This document shows, piece by piece, positions 1-6,000 of a stretch of 6,248 nt of DNA. Positions within the stretch are counted from its first letter, which is position 1. Each line of letters begins with the position of its first letter. The notes under the pieces were generated by a model. It saw only the letters and a program-made list of their open reading frames with translations. It ran no database searches and had not been told where the DNA came from. Position numbers and translations under genes: made by a program. The stretch spans positions 1-6,248 of the forward strand of contig CAZCGE010000031.1 of assembly GCA_964498125.1 (NCBI GenBank), written 5' to 3'. Source of the stretch: CAMDBL01 sp964498125 (GTDB taxonomy: Bacteria > Pseudomonadota > Alphaproteobacteria > Rhizobiales > Hyphomicrobiaceae).

Positions 1-1
1 T

Positions 2-46
2 TGGTACCGCCTCCCCGGCTCGAACGGGGGACCCCCAGATCCACAA
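2..46 (-). other. 3' fragment of a tRNA gene, probably tRNA-His(GTG); likely element attachment site (att)
   Basis: Read on the minus strand, this stretch gives a 7-nt anticodon-type loop TTGTGGA (46-40), the 3' anticodon stem TCTGG (39-35), a 5-nt variable loop GGGTC, a perfect 5-bp T-stem CCCCG/CGGGG around the loop TTCGAGC (24-18), the acceptor strand AGGCGGT (12-6), discriminator A (5) and an encoded CCA (4-2). Everything 5' of the anticodon loop is missing. The next bases (51-47, TCAAA) pair only partly with the stem, and no D-arm or 5' acceptor strand follows. Such 3' halves are the classic footprint of tyrosine-integrase insertion into a tRNA, and the integrase gene lies just inside. 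The GTG loop suggests His. The A73 discriminator is unusual for tRNA-His generally but known in alphaproteobacteria. If crossover occurred inside the loop, the anticodon call may be wrong. Confidence 0.75.
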
Positions 47-168
47 TTTGAGTATCACGGCTTTCATTGCTTTGGAATTTCTAACGGTGGAACGACCAAA
101 TCCCTGTGTTTATGGGCTTATTTGTTCCTGTGGGTTACTCAAGATCGCTGGCGATTTCCCCACGGTGA
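47..168. other. non-coding left-end region between att site and integrase promoter
   Basis: I see no credible gene here: the short open frame covering 48-236 has no Shine-Dalgarno sequence and no protein-like character. The stretch is less GC-rich than the genes. It holds an inverted pair of heptamers, TTGAGTA at 49-55 and TACTCAA at 136-142. Tyrosine integrases and excision factors usually bind short arm-type repeats in this position, so these are candidate arm or regulatory sites. A 7-bp match could still be chance. Confidence 0.35.
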
Positions 169-169
169 A

Positions 170-178
170 TGCTAGAAT
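170..178 (+). promoter_or_regulatory. candidate extended -10 promoter of the integrase gene
   Basis: The sequence TGCTAGAAT is an extended -10 element: TG, one base, then TAGAAT, which matches TATAAT at five of six positions. It lies 38 bases upstream of the integrase start at 217. No good -35 hexamer is seen 16-18 bases upstream, as is usual for extended -10 promoters. Transcription would begin near 185, giving a short leader that contains the ribosome binding site. Assigned by eye only. Confidence 0.3.
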
Positions 179-216
179 GGCCTCCAGCATCCACCACATG
201 CAAGGACGGGCCGACC

Positions 217-1440
217 ATGAAAGCCAAGATCACTAAGAAGACGGTCGACCACGCACGGTCAAACGACGGCAGGCCCCTCTTCGTATTCGACTGCGACCTG
301 GCCGGCTTCGTGCTGAAGGTGACGCCGGCCGGCCGCAAGACCTACCAACTCCGCTACCGCATGGGCGGGCGGGACACGCCGCTGAAGACCTACACGATCG
401 GCAAACATGGGCCACTGACGCCCGATCAAGCGCGCCAGATCGCCGAGGGCCTGATCGGCGATATCAGCCGCAAGATCGACCCGGCCGCCGAGAAGGCCAA
501 ACGGATCGCCGAAGACCGTGGCGCGCTCTCGGTCGAGGCGCTGTCGGTGGAGTTCCTGGAGATCCACGGCAAGACAAAGCTCAAGCCGCGGTCACTCGAA
601 GAATACAAGCGAGCGTTCAGAACGCACATCAACCCCAGGATCGGCAGCCTGAAGGTCCGCGACGTGTCGCACGGCGATGTCGCGCGGCTGCACTACGCCA
701 TGCGCACCATGCCGCCGACCGCGAACCGGACAGTGGCGGCGCTGAGCATGTTCTTCTCCTGGGCGATCAGGGGCGGCTACCGGCCGGATCGCAACAACCC
801 CTGCAAGGGGTTGGAGAAGTACAGGGAGCAGGCCCGCCAACGGTACCTGTCACCGGCGGAGATCGCCGCCGTAGGCGAAGCGATCCGCTCCTGCGAGGAG
901 ACGGGCATCATCACGCCATGGCACGCCGGGCTGTTCCGCTGCCTGCTGCTGACTGGAATGAGGCGTGATGAGCTGCGCAAGCTGGAATGGCGATGGGTCA
1001 ACCACGAGCGCAAGGTATTCGCACTGCCGGATTCGAAGGTCGGCCGGCGGGATATCCCGATCTCGGCGCCGGTGCAGCAGGTGCTTGCAGGCCTGCCGCG
1101 GATCGAAGGCAATCCTTACGTGTTCTGTGGCGCCAAGGCCGGCAGGCCGATCATCAACATCGCCAAGGCCTGGCAGCGGGTGCTGAAGGCCGCCGGAATT
1201 GTGCACGCCCGACCGCATGATTTGCGGCACACGGCGGCCAGCGTTGGCGTGACGGCGGGTGCCTCCCTCGTATTGATCGGCGGCGTGCTCGGGCACAAGA
1301 ATAGCAAAACGACCGAACGCTACAGCCATCTGAGCGACGACCCCGTGCGGGCCACCAACGAAGCGATAGCGGAACGCATTTGGTCGGCCATGGCTGTGCA
1401 AACAGCAGACATCATTCCCTTGGCGAAGCGAAAACCATGA
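217..1440 (+). CDS. int: tyrosine recombinase / phage-type integrase (DUF4102-like arm-binding N-terminus)
   Basis: This 407-residue integrase catalyses site-specific recombination between the element and its chromosomal site, here presumably the adjacent tRNA. The N-terminal ~100 residues (GFVLKVTPAGRKTYQLRYR, then YTIGKHGPLTPDQAR) match the arm-binding domain of P4/CP4-type integrases. A SAM-like core-binding domain follows (about 110-200), then the catalytic domain. The full catalytic set is visible: Arg249 (TGMRRDEL), Lys274 (DSKVGRRDI), His334 and Arg337 (HDLRH), His360 (LGHKNSKTT) and nucleophile Tyr369 (ERYSHL). The length is normal and nothing is broken, so it should be active. The start at 217 is preceded by AAGGACGG (202-209). 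An in-frame ATG at 169 lies within the candidate promoter, lacks a ribosome site and adds residues with no family resemblance. The gene reads away from the tRNA remnant into the element. Confidence 0.95.
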   Translation: MKAKITKKTVDHARSNDGRPLFVFDCDLAGFVLKVTPAGRKTYQLRYRMGGRDTPLKTYTIGKHGPLTPDQARQIAEGLIGDISRKIDPAAEKAKRIAEDRGALSVEALSVEFLEIHGKTKLKPRSLEEYKRAFRTHINPRIGSLKVRDVSHGDVARLHYAMRTMPPTANRTVAALSMFFSWAIRGGYRPDRNNPCKGLEKYREQARQRYLSPAEIAAVGEAIRSCEETGIITPWHAGLFRCLLLTGMRRDELRKLEWRWVNHERKVFALPDSKVGRRDIPISAPVQQVLAGLPRIEGNPYVFCGAKAGRPIINIAKAWQRVLKAAGIVHARPHDLRHTAASVGVTAGASLVLIGGVLGHKNSKTTERYSHLSDDPVRATNEAIAERIWSAMAVQTADIIPLAKRKP

Positions 1441-1489
1441 TCATGCCAGACGTGGCGGCTAGGCTGTGGCTTGAGTGAGATGGGCTTTC

Positions 1490-1503
1490 AGCGTGACCGC
1501 TGC
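1490..1503. repeat. small inverted repeat in the integrase-downstream gap
   Basis: CAGCG-TGAC-CGCTG is a perfect 5-bp inverted repeat in the 105-base gap between the integrase stop and the next start. It has no T-run, so it is not an evident terminator. It could be an operator half-site pair or chance. The AT-richer AATAAT at 1507-1512 could be a -10 box for the next gene, but no convincing -35 accompanies it. Confidence 0.2.
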
Positions 1504-1545
1504 TCCAATAATTTCCGTAGGCTGCAGAACAATTGAGGCGGCAAG

Positions 1546-2268
1546 ATGTCTCCAGAGGAAATCGAGGCGGAGATCGACCTGCTTCATCCGGTATTCATCC
1601 GGATGCTTGCCGCAGACTACATCAAGCTTATGAGGGAACTGCTTGCGCGTGATGGGGAAGTCGTCGCGGCCTACATGCGCGGCGACATTGATTCAACGCG
1701 ACACCACATCGAAAAATCCATGCAGGCACTCCAAGACTCGGCGGACGGCACTCTGAATAATGAATTGAAGCGCCAGTGGTTCGCCAGCCGCGGCGGACTA
1801 CTCATGTTCGATTTGATCGAAGACGCAATGCGATGTGCTCGCGGCGGCCATCGTCACTGGCTAACGACACTGCCACGTGACCCGATGCCTAAAACCTCGC
1901 CAAGTGACATTCCTCGAAAGCTGATTGAGGCGCGAGCTGCCGCGCTCCTGACGGTCTATGGCGGCAAGAAAGTTGACTCACGCGTCGCGGACAGGATCGC
2001 GAAGGTGTTGACGCACTCAGGTTTCGAAACGAAACGCGGGTCGCCCAAGGGTGTGACGATCCGGGAGTGGCAGAAGGACATTAAGAAGTGCGCGTCGAAG
2101 GGACAGGCGAGAGGGATGAGCCCGTTCCAAATGAAGCGACATTATTATTATAACCTCGACAAAGTGAACTTTTCTGGAATGGCGCTCGAGGAGGCGCTTG
2201 TCCTCCTCGAACGCACTTGCGCACGGTTCGCCTCGCGTTTGATCGGAGCGGGGCCGGCAAAGTCTTGA
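1546..2268 (+). CDS. hypothetical protein, 240 residues, function unknown
   Basis: I do not recognise this protein. It is translated from ATG 1546 behind GAGG at 1535-1538, with 7-base spacing. It looks soluble and mostly helical, with no signal peptide or membrane segment. The first ~70 residues are acidic and helical (SPEEIEAEIDLLHPVF). The middle has an RGGLLMFDLIEDAMRCARGG segment. A basic stretch runs from about 160 to 190 (FETKRGSPKGVTIREWQKD, KKCASKGQARG) and could bind nucleic acid. An aromatic run His199-Tyr200-Tyr201-Tyr202 follows, then a last helix rich in Leu and Glu. Codon use is less GC-biased at third positions than in the integrase, for example three TAT codons in a row at 2143-2151. 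That hints at a different origin. It lies between the integrase and the AlpA-like gene, a usual place for cargo or accessory genes. No metal-binding or enzymatic motif stands out. Confidence 0.8.
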   Translation: MSPEEIEAEIDLLHPVFIRMLAADYIKLMRELLARDGEVVAAYMRGDIDSTRHHIEKSMQALQDSADGTLNNELKRQWFASRGGLLMFDLIEDAMRCARGGHRHWLTTLPRDPMPKTSPSDIPRKLIEARAAALLTVYGGKKVDSRVADRIAKVLTHSGFETKRGSPKGVTIREWQKDIKKCASKGQARGMSPFQMKRHYYYNLDKVNFSGMALEEALVLLERTCARFASRLIGAGPAKS

Positions 2269-2272
2269 TCAG

Positions 2273-2304
2273 AAAAAAATGGGGAACCTGATTGTAGCTT
2301 CCCC
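2273..2304 (-). terminator. intrinsic terminator reading on the minus strand
   Basis: On the minus strand a GGGGAA...TTCCCC stem (2304-2299 with 2286-2281) is followed within one base by seven consecutive T residues (2279-2273). After a C-C mismatch the stem continues with C-G, A-T and a G-T wobble, closing a 4-base loop at 2291-2294. This is a textbook Rho-independent terminator for leftward transcription. On the plus strand the A-run precedes the hairpin, so it is at best a weak terminator for the 1546-2268 gene that ends just before it. No confident leftward gene is known here; see the antisense-frame finding. Confidence 0.5.
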
Positions 2305-2311
2305 CAGCGCG

Positions 2312-2332
2312 TTGCCATAGATGAGACGGCAA
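2312..2332. promoter_or_regulatory. candidate operator upstream of the AlpA-like gene
   Basis: TTGCC at 2312-2316 and GGCAA at 2328-2332 form an inverted repeat with 11 bases between, so the half-site centres are about 1.5 helical turns apart. A third TTGCC is at 2353-2357, between the Shine-Dalgarno sequence and the start codon at 2361. Small AlpA/Xis-like proteins often bind repeated short sites near their own gene, so autoregulation is plausible. This is inference from position only. Confidence 0.25.
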
Positions 2333-2360
2333 TTTCCACCATCTGCTGGAGGTTGCCAGA

Positions 2361-2678
2361 ATGAAAGTGCACAATCAGAGCCGCGCTGAACCCGGCGTCA
2401 CGAACGACATGAACGAAGGCGCGATCACGCCCAGCGCAACCACGGATGCGCCTCGCCGCTATCTCCGCCGTCAGGCTGCCGCCCTATATGTCCGTGAGCG
2501 CTGGGGTCTGCCGTGTCAGCCGTCGTGGCTGGCCAAATTGGCGGTCGTTGGCGGTGGTCCTGTTTTCCGTAGATGTGGTCGCATCCCGGTCTACGAGGAG
2601 GTGGCGCTCGACGAGTGGGCGAGAAGCCGGCTGAGCGCCCCAATGCGCTCGACCTCAGAAAGTTGCCCTGCGCCATAA
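2361..2678 (+). CDS. AlpA/excisionase-like helix-turn-helix DNA-binding protein
   Basis: This 105-residue protein has a compact winged helix-turn-helix of the MerR/AlpA (HTH_17-like) type at about residues 33-88. RRYLRRQAAALYVRERWGL supplies the first helices. PSWLAKLAVVGGGPVFRR is the recognition helix and turn. GRIPVYEEVALDEWARSRL is the typical wing plus final helix ('GR.PVY...LD.WA'). In integrative elements such proteins act as excision factors that bend att DNA for the integrase, or as regulators of the downstream operon. Either role fits a position between integrase and replication gene. The first ~30 residues are polar and probably disordered. ATG 2361 is chosen because GGAGG lies at 2348-2352; the in-frame Met17 (2409) has no ribosome site. 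The tail SAPMRSTSE resembles the ends of related alphaproteobacterial proteins, recalled from memory. Confidence 0.8.
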   Translation: MKVHNQSRAEPGVTNDMNEGAITPSATTDAPRRYLRRQAAALYVRERWGLPCQPSWLAKLAVVGGGPVFRRCGRIPVYEEVALDEWARSRLSAPMRSTSESCPAP

Positions 2679-2682
2679 AACA

Positions 2683-2710
2683 CGAAACCGCCCGGTCCAG
2701 GGGCGGTTCG
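2683..2710. terminator. stem-loop just after the AlpA-like gene; possible terminator or attenuator
   Basis: AACCGCCC (2686-2693) pairs with GGGCGGTT (2701-2708) around a 7-base loop. With one bulged A the stem extends to CGAA/TTCG. It starts five bases after the TAA of the AlpA-like gene. On the plus strand no T-run follows, so termination would be inefficient. On the minus strand the hairpin is followed by TCGTGTTTTAT, a weak T-rich tail. It could separate the AlpA-like gene from the downstream replication genes or protect a 3' end. Confidence 0.4.
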
Positions 2711-2791
2711 TAGGCTTCCTCACCAATCAACGCAGCTGCGTCCTTATACAGCGTCCGCGGCTGCCCCGCAACATCTGCGAGGCAAAAAATC

Positions 2792-3025
2792 ATGTCATCT
2801 CCTTTTGCACTTGATCCGCGTCTCCGGTCGCCGCCGACACTCTGCTTCCATCCCGACCTGAACCATCCCTCAGGCGGCATCTGGCCAGTGATGGTCGCGC
2901 TGGTGACGCGTGGGTCCGACGACATGCCGCTGGCGATCCTCGCCGAGTGGTCGCGAGCCGAGATGCCGGTTCCGGCGAACGATGCAGGCAAAGCCGCCGC
3001 CTCCGAAAACGAGGAGGCGCGCTAG
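2792..3025 (+). CDS. hypothetical protein, 77 residues, translationally coupled to primase-helicase
   Basis: This small protein of unknown function starts at ATG 2792 behind GAGG at 2779-2782, with 9-base spacing. It is Pro-rich at the N-terminus (ALDPRLRSPPTLCFHPDLN). A short hydrophobic core follows (GGIWPVMVALVTRG, MPLAILAEW), with a charged, Ala/Glu-rich tail. The core could form two strands and a helix; no transmembrane segment or catalytic motif is evident. Its last codons contain GAGGAGG, the ribosome binding site for the next gene, whose ATG follows the TAG stop by only 2 bases. The two are therefore very probably co-translated, which suggests a replication-related accessory role. I consider it real because of its ribosome site, the tight coupling and matching codon usage, but no homologous family comes to mind with certainty. 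Confidence 0.65.
   Translation: MSSPFALDPRLRSPPTLCFHPDLNHPSGGIWPVMVALVTRGSDDMPLAILAEWSRAEMPVPANDAGKAAASENEEAR
3011..3017 (+). promoter_or_regulatory. strong ribosome binding site of the primase-helicase gene, inside the upstream gene
   Basis: GAGGAGG lies 10 bases before ATG 3028 and overlaps the Glu-Glu codons near the end of the 77-residue gene. It decides the start at 3028 over the in-frame Met17 (3076), which has no comparable site. Confidence 0.7.
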
Positions 3026-3027
3026 CC

Positions 3028-6000
3028 ATGACCCCAGAAATCACACTGATAAAGAAGTGCGGCCCGGACCCTGTCATGTCGAAGCGAATCTGCCTCGACG
3101 AGCAGGGCGCACTGAAGAGCGACGGGGCGGCGTGTCTGATGGTTGAGGGCACCGCAACACGCGCCCGTGCTGAAACAGCCGGTGCCCTCGCCGAGCACAT
3201 CATGCGTTGCGGCTCCGATCAGGCCATTGCGCTGGGTGCTCTGAAGGTCGGGCTTCCCGATCCTGCAAAGATCACCGTACCCAGAAGTTTGAAGGCTAAA
3301 CCGGGTGCCATCACCCGCTCCAGGGAGTTCATCGACTATCGTCCAGGAGCACCAGCCTGGGCGCTCTTAGACTTCGATACCAAAGGAATGCCAGCCCACG
3401 TCGCGGCCAGCATCGAGATGGCAGGCGGCATGTGGAATGCGCTGCTCGGCGTCGCGCCAGGGTTAGGACGGGCAGCGCGTGTGTCGCGGGCCAGCACGAG
3501 TGCCGGCCTGTTCCGCAGTGATACTGGAGCGCAGCTGTCAGGCAGCGGAGGAGCCCACCACTACGTGCTGATAAAGGACGCGGGCGACATCGAGCGTTTC
3601 TTGCGCGACCTGCATGACCGGTGCTGGCTACACGGGCTGGGCTGGCATGTGATCGGTGGCGCCGGGCAACTGCTCGATCGGTCGCTGGTGGATCGCATGG
3701 TTGCCTATGGCGAACGGCTGTGTTTCGAAGGTGCACCGCTCATCGCGCCACCGCTGGCGCAGGACCAGACCAAGCGTACCCCGGAAGCGTTCGAAGGCGA
3801 GGCAATCGATGCCGGGCTGACCGTGCCAAGGCTGACAGAGTATGAGCGGCATCGGGTCAACGAGGTCAAGGCCGCCAGCGCTGATGCACTGGGCGCCACT
3901 GCAACTGAAATCCGGAACCAACATGACAGCGCCCTTGCGAAGACCATTTCAGCCAAGTTTGGCATGCCGCCTGACTCGGCCATTCGTCTGGTCACGGCGC
4001 GCCATCGCGGTGTCCTTGTGCCTTACGTCGAACTGGACTTCGACCGCGTGGGCATGACGTCGGTCGCCACCGTTCTTGCTGATCCCGAACGCTTTGTCGG
4101 CGAGACGTTGGCCGATCCGCTGGAGGGCGCGGAATACGGACGCTGCAAAGCCAAGGTGATGAGGGCCGCCGATGGCGAGTTGCTGATACACAGCTTCGCG
4201 CATGGCCGGGCATTCTATCTGCTCCGGCACGATGTGCGGTCGGCCAAAGCTGCGATAGCCCAAGCCCCAGCCGATGGCGTAGTGGACTGCGCCATGGCGA
4301 TCCTGGCCACGAGCGAGTTGGAGACGGACGAGCTTACCGACTTCGCCGCCACTGTCGCCAAAGCCGCCAAAATCGGTGTGCGCGCCGTCATGGCGAGGAT
4401 AGTCAAAGAGCGTCGGGCACGGGAGCAGGCCAAGCGGAAGGCGACCCTGGATTCGGAAGCAGACGGACGCATTATTCGACCACGTCCGGAACCTGACGGC
4501 GAATTGATGCCGACTGTGACCCTTCTGGACCAGATCCTCGCTGCCGACCAGCGAGAGGAGCCGCCTATGCGGGATTCGTCGGGCAACTTGGTCGAGGTGC
4601 GGGTGCGGGAACCTTGGGCCCTACATCTTCTGACGGCTGATGGCACCAACGGTGACGCAGGTGACATCGAAGCATTGCAGGCGCCCGCAGAACCGGGCTT
4701 GGTGCAACTCACGCCTGTCGGAGTCGAGCTGCTGGTGGAGCGGTATGTCCGCTGGTTGGCGCAGAGGCGTGACACCAGCTATTTCGCGGCTCTGCCCAGG
4801 CCGTTCGTGGACGCCCTGATGCAATTCTCACCGAGTGATATTCCCATTGCCAGGGCCATCAACACGGCACCGCTCATCTCGATGTCGGGGAACGCCATCG
4901 ACGGTGTCGGGTTGGATCGAGACACCGGGTTGGTCCATCGGATCGATCCGCACTTACGGGCCTGCCTGCCGACCGAGCCACCGACGGAGCAGGAAGTCCG
5001 AGCAGCGATGACTTTCCTCTTCGACGAGTGGCTGGTCGATGTCGCGTTGGATCGTGCCGGGAAGAGTGTAGCGACCATGTTGGCGATGACGCTCATCCAG
5101 CGGGCACTCCTGCCAGAGCGGCCGGCTTTTTTCGTGACCGCGGGGCAGCGCGGCGGCGGCAAGACGACGCTCGTGAATATGATTACGCTTGCCGCCCTGG
5201 GTCGCAGGGCATCAGCTGCAGGTTGGTCCGACAGGGCGGAAGAGCGGAAAAAGGCGCTGTTCTCCTATCTGCGCCAAGGCGTGGCCTGCCTCGCCTGGGA
5301 CAACATTGCCCGAGGATCGGCAATCAGCTGTCCTCATATAGAAGCAGCACTCACGGCCTGTGAGACATCTGACCGGGTACTGGGCGTTTCCCGAGTGGAA
5401 ACGGTGCCATCGACCACGGTCCAGATTTTCACCGGCAATTCCATCACGCCGCGCGGCGATATGGCGAGCCGGTCATTGATGCTGGCGTTGAGCGTTGACC
5501 GCCCAGACCCGGAGAACCGGCGATTTGCGCATGCCGATCCGCTGGCCTGGACGCAGGCTAACCGACCGAAAATTGTGCGGGCGCTTTACACGTTGCTGAT
5601 CGCAGGAGCCGTGAACCGCCCACCGTCGCAGGTGGCGAAGACCCGGTTCAAGACCTGGTGGAGCCTCGTTGGATGGCCGACAGAATACGCGGCCGGCCTG
5701 CTCGGCGAGACGGTGAATTGCACTGAGTTGATGCGCGCCGGGGAAGTCGGAGACGAGGAGGCTTCCGCAGCGTCAGCTGCACTAACCATCCTCCAAAAAG
5801 TTTGGGGGAGCACAGCCTTCACCGCTAGGGACGTGGTAAGGGCCATGACGCCCGAGCCGAAGATCAGTGCGAACACGGAATACACGAAAGTCGATGACGC
5901 CGACAAGGCGCGGGCCGATACCATCGCCGACACCTTGGGTGAGTTGGTAGGTAAGCGTTTAGATCGGCCGACGGCACACAGCATCGGAAAACTGTTCCAG

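Noticed and set aside
2..75. A complete functional tRNA at the left edge
   Set aside because: Beyond the anticodon loop the bases do not form the 5' anticodon stem, D-arm or 5' acceptor strand, so only the 3' part is present.
169..216. Upstream in-frame start for the integrase at ATG 169
   Set aside because: There is no Shine-Dalgarno sequence, it overlaps the candidate extended -10, and the added 16 residues do not resemble integrase N-termini. ATG 217 has AAGGACGG in front.
48..236. 62-codon plus-strand open frame in the left-end region
   Set aside because: It has no ribosome site, starts within the tRNA remnant edge, has an unusual Cys-rich composition and overlaps the integrase start.
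850..1401. 183-codon minus-strand frame opposite the integrase
   Set aside because: It is a shadow of the integrase in GC-rich DNA: rich in Arg, His and Ala, with no ribosome site and fully covered by a confident gene.
1437..1478. Tiny frame overlapping the integrase stop (ATGA) in the gap
   Set aside because: It has only 13 codons and no ribosome site, so it is most likely chance.
4215..4775. 186-codon minus-strand frame opposite the primase-helicase
   Set aside because: It has a Ser/Arg/Ala-rich shadow composition and lies entirely inside the continuous 3028-6248 frame, which carries clear motifs.
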